Notes: generated from the sequence alone by a model not told the origin. Numbered from the stretch's first letter, positions 12,601 through 19,975 are shown. The stretch is DNA of 60,000 bases from Tubulanus polymorphus (GCF_964204645.1 NC_134034.1:312001-372000); one strand, 5' to 3'. Numbers and translations: made by a program.

Positions 12601-14501
12601 GTAATAGAAACTAACAGAATATGATTCCCAATGACTTTCAGCTGTTAGATCTATAAAACAAACAAACATTCATTCATTTCTCACAAGCTAATCTTAAATC
12701 CAAGCAAAGTCAGCCATGGCTCTCTTAATGAAGTGTCCTGAAGGGAGGTTTAGATCTGGACCTGGACTGTGGCTCAGTGCCGTGGATTTGAGTCCGTGTG
12801 AAGCCAGGCTCTAGTGGAGACGCTGTCTGCAGGACAATTTATAACTAATCAAGAAATGTGGTCAATACTGGTCTGGGTCAGTTGCTGAAAAGTTGGTAAA
12901 AAGATAACCAGCAGATAAATGCCATAGTAACAATAAACTTGTAACTGTCACTATGTCAACTATCCACTGGTAATTTTTTAACAACTTTTCAGCAACTGAC
13001 CCTTGGTTACTGTGTGTGGTCCTGGTCAGTAGTTGAATGATACTTACTGAGAATACCGGTCATCGCCCATGAGTCTATACTGCACGTTGTAGTACTGGTA
13101 AGATGATACCCATCGCACGCACTGACGAACCACAAACAAGCCATCAGGTGAACAGCACAGATTGTTAATACTGAATACTTTATCAGACGTATCAGTGATG
13201 TGTTACTGCCGAGTTCATTCTCTCGCGTGTCTGAAATATACCGGACATCAATCAATCAGTTTAGAGGAAAACTGGAGGTCTGCATCCTCCCCTGACTCCT
13301 AGCCAGAGTCTGGCAATTACAGATATCATGTAGTCACTGGTCTGCATCCCCCCAGCAGCTTCCTGACTCCTAACCAGACTTACCCGATATCGCCTGTAAT
13401 TGCACCAGTTCTCTCCAAAAATGACAAATTTAACATCAAAAATAGTCATCTCTACTTAAGAATTCACAGAAATTATTCTGATTTTAAGAGTATTGATAAT
13501 TTTGGGAGTAATTGAGAGAGTATTTCTACTTTCAAGTTGTTATAAGATCTATGTCTAGCAGAGAGGGAATAATTAAAATGGCCAGCATCTCTCCCCAGAG
13601 AGAATTAACTTCAAATTCTGTCCAAAAATGGTCTTCTTTTCAAGAAGGTAACTTCTATTTCAGAATTTGTAGATTTGACAACCTACGTACCTTTTATTCA
13701 AATTTCATCTTATTCTAAGGGGAATTTTTAGCCATCAAAATTCTAATTGTTGTGAACAATAGTCTGATAGTCAATAATAATTACTTTTTAGGCCTAGACT
13801 AAGACTAAGAGGCCCTATCATCAATTTATTCCAAGGAAATGTTTCAATCAATTCTAATCTATTTCTAGAGGGCAAATTTTTCCATTTAATTAACTTTTAA
13901 ACAACCATTTTAAACATTAAACATTTAAATCATAATCTAACTTTGCCGACCATCTTTTCTTAATAATTTTCTTACCGAAATGGGAGACAATTCTGTAGAA
14001 TCTGAGAACTCTGTTGACTTTGAAGAGAGCCACGTATTGAAGAGTTTTCATGTGAGCCGGTAAAACAGCGACAACAATCTCCAGCGGTAAGATAGCTAAC
14101 AGATCCACAGTAAACTGACCCCGTAGGTAATACTGCCTCGACAACTTGCGGTCGTGTATCACTTTTCCATCTCGAATCATCGGCGTCAAGAACCGCTTTG
14201 CGATATCCAACACCCAGAAAAAATCCACCAGATAACTGATAGCCCACGTGCCGGCCAAATTCGACACGATAGTCGCCGCGAAAATATCGGTGACCACCGA
14301 CACTATCGCGCAAACTACGATAAAATCCTCCCAGATGCGGATGAATTTATCGCGAGGATGGATTTGACCGCGCGCGAATTTGAGGATGAAATTCGCATCT
14401 TGATCGTCGGAACAAGACGCCGCAGTTTGTTCAGACATTTCTCCGCCGTATCCTCGAGTCGGATTCACTTTGTTCGAACTGTTATTCGAGCTATTATACA
14501 T
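538..14501 (-). CDS. CNGK: CNGK-like pseudotetrameric K+-selective cyclic nucleotide-gated channel (27 exons, 3' part off window)
   Basis: Spliced from 27 exons whose phases all agree, giving 1,578 codons without a stop. Each homologous repeat has S1-S6, a pore, a C-linker and a cyclic-nucleotide-binding domain (CNBD). Repeat 1 covers about residues 50-525, repeat 2 about 570-1113 and repeat 3 from about 1175. Pore filters are TGYGD at 261-265, TGYGD at 811-815 and VGYGD at 1462-1466: the K+ signature, not the Glu-containing filter of cation-selective CNG channels. Several such repeats in one chain match the CNGK (tetraKCNG) family, a cGMP-gated K+ channel of the sperm flagellar membrane in sea urchin and fish. 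Sea urchin CNGK has four repeats, so the fourth presumably lies left of base 1. Both complete CNBDs keep FGE and the phosphate-binding Arg (R455, R1007). HCN, EAG and ordinary CNG channels have one repeat per chain, which argues against them. Family assignment is strong; sperm expression is inferred. Confidence 0.93.
870..998. mobile_element. MITE-like inverted-repeat element, family 1
   Basis: Ends are complementary: AGGGGCCAGTTTCATAGT at the left and ACTATGGAACTGGCCCC at the right, about 129 bp apart, with AAGAC-rich inverted segments inside. No coding capacity. Confidence 0.7.
1038..1181 (-). CDS. CNGK: CNGK exon 26: repeat 3 S6
   Basis: MVYAFAAMVLGVAYFGWVIA continues the S6 helix, then NADASKGRFQARISNMAHFM begins the C-linker. 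Phase 0 at both ends. Confidence 0.9.
1288..1394 (-). CDS. CNGK: CNGK exon 25: repeat 3 pore
   Basis: DEGMDAFFVNCFYWASATAL, then SVGYGDLSADVDYIPE. The filter is VGYGD (1462-1466), the third K+-type filter of the chain. Phase 1 in, phase 0 out. Confidence 0.92.
1508..1851 (-). CDS. CNGK: CNGK exon 24: repeat 3 S5 and acidic turret
   Basis: S5 (VYTVVFIQLMLCSMFILACP) is followed by residues 1356-1414, of which 38 of 59 are Asp or Glu, with six His, Gly runs and an NST glycosylation sequon at 1371. Then REHCWLTASGKTHL leads into the pore helix. The acidic stretch lies where the S5-P turret must be, on the outer face. It is encoded by GAA/GAG/GAC/GAT repeats, so its length may vary between alleles. 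Confidence 0.88.
1971..2088 (-). CDS. CNGK: CNGK exon 23: repeat 3 S4
   Basis: VSVKVIALCRFNRILLFYRL has basic residues at the S4 spacing and is followed by LPLLFSHLEDRIETRAAPLR. Found by joining phases (1 in, 2 out) between exons 22 and 24. Confidence 0.82.
2100..2395. repeat. 42-bp minisatellite in CNGK intron 22
   Basis: Seven units of 42 bp with the core AACTATCGATGATACCTCGC. It fills the intron between exons 22 and 23. Confidence 0.92.
2415..2578 (-). CDS. CNGK: CNGK exon 22: repeat 3 S3
   Basis: YVSFHIGYYNKKNVLVSHPL then S3 (KTNFLIDLVSILPFELIGAA), ending in phase 1 (T|GTAAGT). A 42-bp minisatellite starts just inside the following intron. Confidence 0.88.
2587..2825. repeat. 79-bp repeat, three copies (CNGK intron 21)
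   Basis: Units start GATGATGTCATAGGGGGATT at 2587, 2666 and 2745. The same element recurs in several other introns of this gene. Confidence 0.9.
2841..3008 (-). CDS. CNGK: CNGK exon 21: repeat 3 S1-S2
   Basis: NCTLLPRGQFLWYWTIGRLI, S1 (ILSFIVVMVTPMFPAFIYF) and S2 (HGMIAAYILDFLCLIDM). Phase 2 to phase 2. Confidence 0.87.
3078..3264 (-). CDS. CNGK: CNGK exon 20: linker to repeat 3
   Basis: Hydrophilic linker LLQSKSSVGDSLIHKPPIEN, ending RLNPVARFFSKMLMK just before S1 of repeat 3. Phase 1 in, phase 2 out. Confidence 0.84.
3290..3635. repeat. 79-bp-family repeats, inverted orientation (CNGK intron 19)
   Basis: About five diverged copies of the complement (CCCCCTATGACATCATCAAA), opposite in orientation to the copies at 2587-2825. 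Confidence 0.85.
3650..4058 (-). CDS. CNGK: CNGK exon 19: repeat 2 phosphate-binding cassette, C-helix and linker
   Basis: The longest exon apart from exon 1 (409 nt). GEYFGEMGLIFGEPRMSTIQ holds the cassette, with FGE at 996-998 and Arg1007 followed by Met-Ser rather than Thr-Ala. A C-helix and a Ser/Pro-rich linker (SVPGTSPGMPAARAPSRLTP) follow. Introns that split the cassette in repeat 1 are absent here. Confidence 0.88.
4080..4400. repeat. 79-bp-family repeats (CNGK intron 18)
   Basis: About four copies of the GATGATGTCATAGGGGGATT element, in the same orientation as those at 2587. Confidence 0.86.
4462..4608 (-). CDS. CNGK: CNGK exon 18: repeat 2 CNBD, first half
   Basis: IKMFEECDEEFLQMLALHCK, then LFMPHDIIVYSGDVGRELYC to RGTCR. 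It has the same length (147 nt) and phase as exon 6, as expected for duplicated repeats. Confidence 0.87.
4635..4960. repeat. C-rich minisatellite of about 45 bp in CNGK intron 17
   Basis: Seven to eight units with the core GAAACAGTGCAGGAGATTAT followed by CTCTGCATCCACC and a C-run. On the minus strand each unit contains ACTGTTTCAG|GGG, which resembles a splice acceptor. Confidence 0.88.
5004..5103 (-). CDS. CNGK: CNGK exon 17: repeat 2 C-linker, second part
   Basis: GQYIPGGTSLMYDIPVKLQM then DIANEEILPILGK, parallel to the exon 5 end (EIALALNQPILEK) in repeat 1. Phase 2 in, phase 0 out. Confidence 0.84.
5130..5345. repeat. Minisatellite of about 40 bp abutting the exon 16 donor
   Basis: Five units with cores GGGGCAGGTGTACACGA and CTGAGATCTCTCAGTCAG. 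The unit shares GTGTACACC with the true donor region at 5336-5349, so the array seems to have grown out of the splice site. Confidence 0.88.
5350..5466 (-). CDS. CNGK: CNGK exon 16: repeat 2 C-linker, first part
   Basis: KVIYQERVFALKEYLSARNL then LQERVLDYLGLLWDRFK, amphipathic C-linker helices. The donor AA|GTACGTGTACACC runs straight into the 5130-5340 minisatellite, whose units contain GTGTACACC. Confidence 0.83.
5520..5835. repeat. Degenerate 79-bp-family repeats (CNGK intron 15)
   Basis: Three or four decayed copies recognisable by TGATGTCATAGGGGG and GGCAGNCATCTTTT. Confidence 0.75.
5856..6113 (-). CDS. CNGK: CNGK exon 15: repeat 2 pore and S6
   Basis: The whole pore is in one exon: CLPDSWIYYLN, pore helix YVRSIYWAATSMSS, filter TGYGDITA (811-818), then S6 (MISVVAMIAGVLVYGYCVAL) ending LDSPK. 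Phase 2 to phase 2. Confidence 0.93.
6521..6652. mobile_element. MITE-like element, family 2 (GTTGCTCAAAAGTTGG ends)
   Basis: Terminal inverted repeats GGTTGCTCAAAAGTTGGTT and AACCAACCTTTGAGCAACTG surround a roughly 130-bp body without a frame. Related copies lie at 12871, 57091 and 57222. Confidence 0.75.
6834..6982 (-). CDS. CNGK: CNGK exon 14: repeat 2 S5
   Basis: IFKFFESFEMELSVNITLIR then S5 (FLKLLVLITVTTHMLAAIWY), ending at PNFQ in phase 2 (CA|GTAAGT). Confidence 0.87.
7159..7328 (-). CDS. CNGK: CNGK exon 13: repeat 2 S3-S4
   Basis: S3 (HGLILDILAVLPLELISLVW) and S4 (LVFLRLNRLFKAW), with fewer basic residues than S4 of repeat 1. The donor AAG|GTCAGT opens directly into a GTCAGTCA/GTCGGTCG tetranucleotide tract. 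Confidence 0.87.
7440..7670. repeat. Dispersed repeat, two tandem copies (CNGK intron 12)
   Basis: Two copies share CACCAGCAAGAACAACAAGA and AGTGGGGGC. The same element, reversed, occurs twice at 52365-52510 in VPS16 intron 6 (TTTTCTTGCTGGTGA). Confidence 0.75.
7823..7936 (-). CDS. CNGK: CNGK exon 12: repeat 2 S2
   Basis: GYMSSNAGKVTFAFSYVCDL then CFIIDIAFNLRTAVVTAN, the S2 segment with the conserved acidic residue. Phase 1 to phase 1. Confidence 0.87.
8037..8156. mobile_element. MITE-like element, family 1, second copy
   Basis: Shares the interior TTCTATAGCCAATCTAACAA and the right end GTGAAACTGGGCCC with the copy at 870-998; the left end is shortened. Confidence 0.68.
8374..8548 (-). CDS. 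CNGK: CNGK exon 11: repeat 2 S1
   Basis: A Ser/Cys-rich start, then YLIHPKSKLYRMW before S1, and a long hydrophobic S1 (IFITLVALLVFFLYTYEAFF). Phase 0 in, phase 1 out (TCC G|GTAAGA). Confidence 0.87.
8612..9058 (-). repeat. Array of donor-site copies after CNGK exon 10
   Basis: About ten units of 37-51 bp, each carrying AACTAGTCAG|GTAC or a close variant, plus a C-run and CAAACACC. They are copies of the true exon 10 end at 9059. The array could give alternative 5' splice sites or decoys. Confidence 0.9.
9059..9181 (-). CDS. CNGK: CNGK exon 10: inter-repeat linker, ambiguous 3' end
   Basis: EIEGVTKVSNVVRRKLSIWE then an acidic stretch ending TPQTVATTSQ, donor CAG|GTACGA. The donor-containing segment is copied about ten more times in the intron (8612-9058). 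Donors at 8975, 8924, 8873 and 8825 lie 84, 135, 186 and 234 nt on, all multiples of three and with no stop, so longer Pro-rich isoforms are possible. The end given is the most exon-proximal copy. Confidence 0.72.
9275..9399 (-). CDS. CNGK: CNGK exon 9: basic helix linking repeats 1 and 2
   Basis: Encodes 42 residues rich in Lys and Ser (LISAAKKRLEAVKSSSVTKF), a cytoplasmic linker; phase 1 in, phase 0 out (AAG|GTGAGC). Confidence 0.82.
9874..9988 (-). CDS. CNGK: CNGK exon 8: repeat 1 phosphate-binding cassette and C-helix
   Basis: LSLILELPRTATVRAVTHCD carries the canonical Arg455-Thr-Ala of the phosphate-binding cassette, so this CNBD looks able to bind cyclic nucleotide. Ends phase 1 (GGA G|GTAAGA). 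Confidence 0.86.
10130..10192 (-). CDS. CNGK: CNGK exon 7: repeat 1 CNBD, FGE strand
   Basis: A 63-nt exon (21 codons): VLDEDDETPVATLRGGKLFG and a final E at codon 446. The FGE begins the phosphate-binding cassette, which continues in the next exon. Confidence 0.85.
10314..10460 (-). CDS. CNGK: CNGK exon 6: repeat 1 CNBD, first half
   Basis: Starts APLFADLGEGF and runs through the roll (LPGQDIVTRGEFGSALFFI) to NGEVE; phase 0 at both ends. The acceptor, GATTGTAG|GCTCCG, lies at the end of a 26-bp minisatellite whose units repeat an acceptor-like core. Confidence 0.87.
10461..10655 (-). repeat. 26-bp array of acceptor-site copies before CNGK exon 6
   Basis: Seven units whose minus-strand sequence is GCTGCGTTGTTTGTTGTG followed by ATTGTAG. 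Each ends in ATTGTAG|GCT, like the true acceptor ATTGTAG|GCTCCG at 10460. Confidence 0.92.
11108..11272 (-). CDS. CNGK: CNGK exon 5: repeat 1 C-linker
   Basis: Encodes 55 residues from NDMQLTHTVKKLVLGYYDYL to NQPILEK, phase 0 at both ends. The YYDYLW motif and the helical pattern match the C-linker that couples the CNBD to S6 in CNG and HCN channels. Confidence 0.86.
11371..11483. mobile_element. MITE-like element, family 3 (CCACAGT ends)
   Basis: ATCCAATTCCACAGTTCTGA at the left pairs with ACTGTGGAACTGGGTCC at the right. The interior has inverted GAGTTAACTC motifs. Confidence 0.65.
12108..12285 (-). CDS. CNGK: CNGK exon 4: repeat 1 filter and S6
   Basis: Begins with the last base of the filter Gly and then YGDISAV, completing TGYGD. 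A glycine-rich S6 follows (LIGMLIGISLFFGMLIGG) and then the start of the C-linker. Ends CTC|GTAAGT in phase 0. Confidence 0.9.
12575..12650 (-). CDS. CNGK: CNGK exon 3: repeat 1 pore helix
   Basis: A 76-nt exon encoding NLTAESHWESYSVSFYYAVA then MSTST, with the first two bases of the filter Gly codon. The donor GG|GTACGT splits the GYGD motif (phase 2). NLT is a possible N-glycosylation site in the turret. Confidence 0.88.
12871..13002. mobile_element. MITE-like element, family 2, copy
   Basis: GGGTCAGTTGCTGAAAAGTT at the left and AACTTTTCAGCAACTGACCC at the right form near-perfect terminal inverted repeats. The interior matches the 6521 copy (GTCACTATGTCAACTATC). Confidence 0.76.
13048..13230 (-). 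CDS. CNGK: CNGK exon 2: repeat 1 S5 and turret
   Basis: Acceptor TATATTTCAG, donor A|GTAAGT, phases 1 to 1. The S4-S5 linker (LIRLIKY) and hydrophobic S5 (LTICAVHLMACLWFV) are followed by a short turret with two Cys. Confidence 0.88.
13976..14501 (-). CDS. CNGK: CNGK exon 1: N-terminus and repeat 1 S1-S4
   Basis: Codons 1-175, donor G|GTAAGA, phase 1. A Ser/Asn-rich N-terminus is followed by S1 (about 59-79), S2 (88-108), S3 (128-148) and S4 (154-172), the last with K and R residues spaced by three (KVNRVLRFYR). The start is the first in-frame ATG before the hydrophilic N-terminus. Confidence 0.9.
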
Positions 14502-14760
14502 GATGAATGGCGATATTTCTATTCATTTCGTTGTTCTCTGACGCTCCGTTCATTCAGCCATCACTCGAGAGCGCGCTAAGCAGACGATCGATACGTCGTT
14601 TAAACTCGACCAATCACGCGCCGGCTTTCCCAATGACGTCATCGCTCAACCCTGGGAATCTCGCGACGTCATCAAATGTCCGGGAAAGTCAGTTCCAAAC
14701 TGAAGGCGAGTTCGAATCCCAAATATAGTCCCCCTGCCCGTATGTTATACCGTCGTATAA
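14502..14760 (-). promoter_or_regulatory. CNGK upstream region with CRE and CCAAT elements
   Basis: A perfect CRE palindrome TGACGTCA lies at 14634-14641, 133 bp upstream of the ATG. A half-matching GACGTCA is at 14664-14670 and CCAAT boxes are near 14609 and 14630. I see no convincing TATA box. CREB/CREM-type factors bind such sites and CREM drives many spermatid genes, which would suit a sperm channel; that link is inference. Confidence 0.5.
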
Positions 14761-15257
14761 TCAGTACCAATTTCACTTTGCTCCATTTTTACTATCGATC
14801 AAATTCACCCAGTTGCAGCAGGTTTTGGTGTCTATTCAAATCCTAAGTGAGATAAATACGGACCAGACCGACTACGTCGAATTGCCCGCGCACGCCACGC
14901 CATCGGGCTGAAGCACGATTTCCGCCAGCAGCCCCTCCGGCGCCACCCCTTACCAGTTCGATCCGTTCCAACCTAATCGTCGTCTTACACTCTCAGCGAG
15001 TTTAAACGAAATCATTATAAAATGTATCCTGTCGTTTTTATCTGTTAATTGTAAGGCTGAAGTCAGTGTGTTGTGATGAATCCTGTCTCAGTCGGTCGCA
15101 CCAGTCTTATTGCGATTTCACAAAGACCACCGATTAATAGAATCAAGGTATCATTTTTAGCCTAGAATCGTCAGCTATTCAATCAACATCTATTTAACAT
15201 CTTTTCCGAGTGTTTCTGAAGGGATTCTACTTGTAATTTCAACATTACCATAACTAT
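14760..15257. other. Intergenic region between CNGK and GPCR 1
   Basis: No reading frame or repeat recognised. It includes a GC-richer patch at 14880-14990, possibly the 5' end of the CNGK transcript. Confidence 0.4.
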
Positions 15258-16253
15258 TTAACTTATTTTCCGATCGCGGTTTTTTCGGCAAATAACGAGG
15301 TCTCTCAACGTCTGGTAAAACTGTTTATTGACGATACAGTATAGTATGAAATTAACGCACGAATCCAGATCACTGGTAACGTACGCTATATCCATCGCAA
15401 CGCGTACGAACGCACTTTAGAAAACGTCGCCGGTATTTCTAGAACCAAGAAGGTGATGCTCATCGATATGACCATACGAGTTGCTTTCGAATCGCCTTTC
15501 AGAACGTGTTGCGACGACGCCGACGAGCTCCGGCCTAATTTCCGTCGTTGTCGGAATTTTACGCACAAAGTCGCGATCAGCGTCGTGTTGACTACGAGAA
15601 TGATCGCGCACGGAATTATCAATCTAAAAACTGGATCCAGTAATTTATTGCATAATAGATATATAGTTGGGTACTTGTAAACGAGCCGGGTATGCGGGCC
15701 ATGACAAGGATCCTGGTATTGTTCTACCTTCAGGGTAAACGCGAAATAAATGGGCCAAATGAAAAAATAGTACAGTAGCCACTGCGATGATGGTATTCAT
15801 GCGCTTTTTAGTCCACCATTGACAGGCCTTTAACGGGTACAAGATGGTTAATAATCGTTCTGTCTGTATGAGAACTGTCAACCAGTTGCGCTGAAACATG
15901 AACGCTATGCGCACCAAATACGTACCGTACGCGAACATTTCGGGGTAAATGTAGAAAGGTCCGAGGAAAACCTTATCGCCGTAATTTACGTAAAATATCA
16001 TATATCTCAACGTGTCGGCCAGAAAGTGGCCGAGCAGGTATCCGATATCGGCGAGTGCGAGACATTTCAACAAGTGAATCGATGGATGGGACGATTTCAA
16101 CTTGGTGAAAACGGCGATGATCAGAGAGTTCATGACCCATCCTACAAGCATTATCGGAGTTAGAATGAATATATTGATATAGAAACGGCCGGCCCATTCG
16201 TCGTATTGTCGAGCGCAGGCCACATCTCTGGTTATATTACGCGCTGAAGCCAT
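15258..16253 (-). pseudogene. Orphan rhodopsin-family GPCR 1, two frameshifts
   Basis: A single-exon, class A GPCR-like frame. TM1 to TM4 are in the first frame from the ATG at 16253 (NSLIIAVF in TM1, CLALADIGYL in TM2, QTERLLTILYPL after TM3). The frame then shifts near 15721-15733: ECL2 and TM5 (EQYQDPCHGPHTRLVYKY, RLIIPCAIILVVNTTLI) are in another frame. A second shift near 15405-15425 separates TM6 (FLVLEIPATF) from TM7 (SDLDSCVNFILYCIVNKQFY) and the tail, which stops at 15258. TM7 has DSCVNFILY where NPxxY is usual, as in GPCR 2 and in invertebrate peptide-receptor-like orphans. All seven segments remain, so the damage is recent or a sequencing error. Introns do not explain the shifts: no suitable GT-AG pair restores the phase. 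Confidence 0.78.
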
Positions 16254-16410
16254 CGTCTGTTGTGTTGACTTGTCACAACATCACCACCAGTACGCTCGCT
16301 CGATCGCCAGACTCATTCAGTCTTTCACGGACCACGCGTTCTCGGCGTAGTCTCGATCAGTATCAATCATTGCGAGCGCCAACAGCGCGCAGGCTCTGAG
16401 AAAACAGCAG

Positions 16411-16420
16411 TGATTTTATA
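16411..16420 (-). promoter_or_regulatory. TATA box upstream of GPCR 1
   Basis: TATAAAATCA on the minus strand, about 160 bp upstream of the start codon. A start site near 16385 would give a 5' leader of about 130 nt. Confidence 0.5.
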
Positions 16421-16424
16421 CTGA

Positions 16425-19400
16425 TACTAAAAGCCACAGCGTTTTCAAATATTAGAAAAACAGCTAGAGCAAATCATAGCCATTATGCTGTTGCGGCATC
16501 GCGAGTATAATACCGGACGTTTCCATCATCCGATCCTGCGAGTCTTACTCGCTCTGACGATGAGATCGCGCCGACTACATTCTGCTCAATTATGGTACTT
16601 GCCCGGTTTCTAGTTTTGTTGTTAGAGATCAATGATGGTGGCGAACGTTTTGTAATAGTCAAATCGATAGATGATTGCTGATACCGCGCGGGCATTTATC
16701 AAACTCGGAGATCAAACGCGGAGATCAAACTCAAACAAAATTGTTCGTAATGTATATCTCACATTTTCTATGTACTTGATATACAGTATAAGTCCTTTAT
16801 AATACTGTTGTTGGGACCGATGGGATTATAATGGCGTTATAATGAATATGGCAGGGTTATAAAGTAAGGCATTTCCATCGAATTTGAGTTAGATTGAGCA
16901 AATTTGTTTTCTAAAAAAATGTTGGCGTTAAGCGAGTAGTGGCATTAAAAAGGATGGCAGCGTTATAACGGGACATTGACTGTATTTTGGTACTTACTCT
17001 CCAATCTACCCACGTACGTACAGGCCCGTATTGATGGGTTTCGGACGAATCCGGCCAGCTATTAAAATATTCTCCTATTGGTGACACTTTTTCGTTAGTT
17101 CTCGTTCAAAATATGTGCATATTTTCAAGCTTTTTTATTCGAGGCCAAATTGCATGAAATAGAACATAGTATCCCAATATGCCAATAAGTTTTGAACTGT
17201 TTTTTTTTTTCGTTATTATTGTGGGATTCTCTCTACAATGAATTACATACATACATTAAAGTAGTTGATATGATTCGCAGTCTAACTGAAGGTAGAGACC
17301 GGCAGGGAAGGTTCTGAAGTTAGGTAAAAAGTGGTTCATGGGGGGAGGGGGTCAGCAACAAGGTAGTACTTTGAGGGACTGGGTATTAATCAATCTTGGT
17401 ACGTATGCACCAAACTCACATGAAATTAACCGATACTGGTGTTTTATCGGCTTTCGTATATGTTGATGGATGGAGCCCAGAACCTGCGCAATTTTTTTCG
17501 TAGAAATTCACCCTAACCCTATTCAAATAAAAAAATTAAGTTTTGTGACTCTATCATCCTACGAAAAAATATGCTGCCTGGAAACAGGTGAGGGTGAAAC
17601 AGAAATGAACAAGCGATTCCACTTGTGACTTGTAGACTTCAACTGGGAATTCCCCATACCGGGTATCGGTATCGATCTTTCACGTACATGTATTTATATT
17701 TTGTTTTGATTTGTGTTTCTTGCATCAATATTGGGGGTTAAGGGCGCCATGGTACGTACCTAAGAGGGGTCAGTGAAATTGGTACAAAGGTGGTACAAGG
17801 AAGGGGGATGGGGGTCAGAAAAAAGGGAGATTTCGAGGTACGTAATTTGTGAACGCTCCCCGAGATATCAATACAGCTGTGAAGAGTCGGCCCTCTGAAT
17901 CAATGCCATGGGTTCGAACCCGCCACTCCACTACGTTTGTAGACATTTTATTCCATATTCCGATAGATGGCGCTTGTGAAATGCGGTACATTACAAATAT
18001 TTACAACGGTTAATTCTAGCTATTTGATAGTTTATCGAAATTCCAATAGGTGGCGATAATAGGTTATATCGTACAGTCCTATTTAAGTTCATTTCAACAT
18101 TAGGACCATTCCCAGTATAAGTGGTATCTACGTTCGAACCAAGAACACCTTTACATGTCATAGTCTGCATCAGGACCACTCTGAATCGGTATCAGTAATT
18201 ACCAGTAATTACCAGTAATTACTGGGACACCCCAGTTCATCGTCTACTTCAGCATCAGGGCCTATCAGAAACAGCTCGAGCAACTATCGATGGAGTTCGT
18301 ACCCGACACAGTTATTTTTCAGTGTAGTACAGAATGTACTCAAGAAAACAATCAAGGAATCAGTGTCCAAAATGCAGTTGATAGCTGCATAAATAGTCAA
18401 ATATATGAAAGTCTCTGAGACCTTAGAGTAATCAGACAAGATCGGTCTTATTACTCCAAGCCGAAAGAAAGGTGTCGATCTGTTGCCTGGACCCCAGACA
18501 TTCTATCTGAAAGGGGGTGGGTGGAGGGTTCAAGCTGTGTTTCAAGAGCCAGTACTTCAGTTTATGTAGAAGGTCTAAAGTCTAAACGAGTGTCTGAAGG
18601 GCATGGGTGGGTACTGGAGTATCCTCAGCGGATAGGGTAGTGCCAAGCTGCGGCAGATTGATACATGCATAATTTAGGAGTGATCAGACTGAATACAAAT
18701 CTTATTGTTGAAAGTGAAATTGTCGTATTATCAAAATATGGATCGATGTAAATTAGCCGGGACATGCTGGAAATCTGATCGTAATAAACGGTTTACGTCC
18801 GAAACACAATCGTATTATATAATGAGGTTCAACTGTCGTCTCGTTTCATTTAATTCACTTCCAGAGAAAAAAGAATCCATGTACAATAGACTTGACTAAC
18901 TCGAATCAATTAAGACGAGGTGATATTGTCACCTGCAGATGAAAGAATTTCAATGCAATAGTTCATTGGGTTTATATCCAAGTTGATGTAAGCTTGGAGA
19001 ATCATTACTCCAAGATAAAAGTGACTGGACTTGAAATGATTCTAGTTAAGAGAATCCACCGTTCATTATATAAAGAAAAAATAACACATACAATTTGTAG
19101 CGAACAACTGACCACTAATGATACTGATGTTAAAACAACTATAGTGGTTAGTCGTTCAAATGGTATTCATAAACAATAGTTCAACAGATAATCAAACACC
19201 ATAAAATCAATGTTTTCATCAATATAATAATCAAACAAGTCAAGAGCAAACTGAGTATCTTGAGTTAAGAGTTTAACATCGTCAGAATGAGATGCAACAT
19301 AAAAACAATCATTTTAAAGAAATAAATGTATTTACAAAAACAAACGCAGTCACAAGTACATAATCTCCACATATACAGTGCATTCATTCATAACTGTAAC

Positions 19401-19600
19401 AAAACTCTAAACCAAAGTTTGACATCCTCAATTATCATTTACAAAATAATTCAACCAGCTCAACAAAAAAGAGAAGCCCTTTGAAATGTATGCATTTAAA
19501 AACGCAAAGTCGCAGCACATCAGTAATTAATAACCCACAATCAGATTCAACAACAAACCAGCCAATCAAACCATCAATTCATATTTATTTTTCAATAGAT
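16425..19600. other. Intergenic region, no gene recognised
   Basis: AT-rich sequence without coding signal. It holds a short tRNA-like fragment near 17885-17930 (GGGTTCGAACCC), a SINE-like fragment at 18155-18240 and triple ACCAGTAATT at 18199-18225. Confidence 0.5.
18155..18240. repeat. SINE-like dispersed fragment
   Basis: GCATCAGGACCACTCTGAAT followed by CAGTAATTAC recurs twice at 48838-48960, where it carries a tRNA-like box B. Probably remnants of one SINE family. Confidence 0.55.
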
Positions 19601-19630
19601 GTACAATGTGTATTTACATTCAACCTATAC

Positions 19631-19975
19631 TCGCGGTAACAAACACTGAAAGTCCCGATTTGACGGAGAAATTGGTCGGCATCTCTGGAACTACGATAAC
19701 TCGCGGTAACAAACACTGAAAGTCCTGATTTGACGGAGAAATTGGTCGGTATCTCTGGAACTAGGCTAACTCGCAGTAACAAACACTGAAAGTCCTGATT
19801 TGACGGAGAAATTGGTCGGCATCTCTGGAACTACGCTAACTCGCAGTAACAAACACTGAAAGTCCCGATTTGACGGAGAAATTGTTCGGTATTTCTGTAA
19901 CTACGCTCACAAGCGGTAACAAACACTGAGTCCTGATTTGACGGAGAAATTGTTCAACATCTCTGATTTGATCTT
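19631..19975. repeat. 70-bp tandem repeat, five copies
   Basis: Units start at 19631, 19701, 19771, 19841 and 19911, core GGTAACAAACACTGAAAGTC and TTTGACGGAGAAATTGGTCG. Confidence 0.93.

Noticed and set aside
15672-15728. Short intron explaining the first frameshift of GPCR 1
   Set aside because: A GT-AG pair exists (GTACCC to TTTTTAG) but it does not give the phase needed, and it would remove ECL2/TM5 sequence that reads well in the shifted frame.
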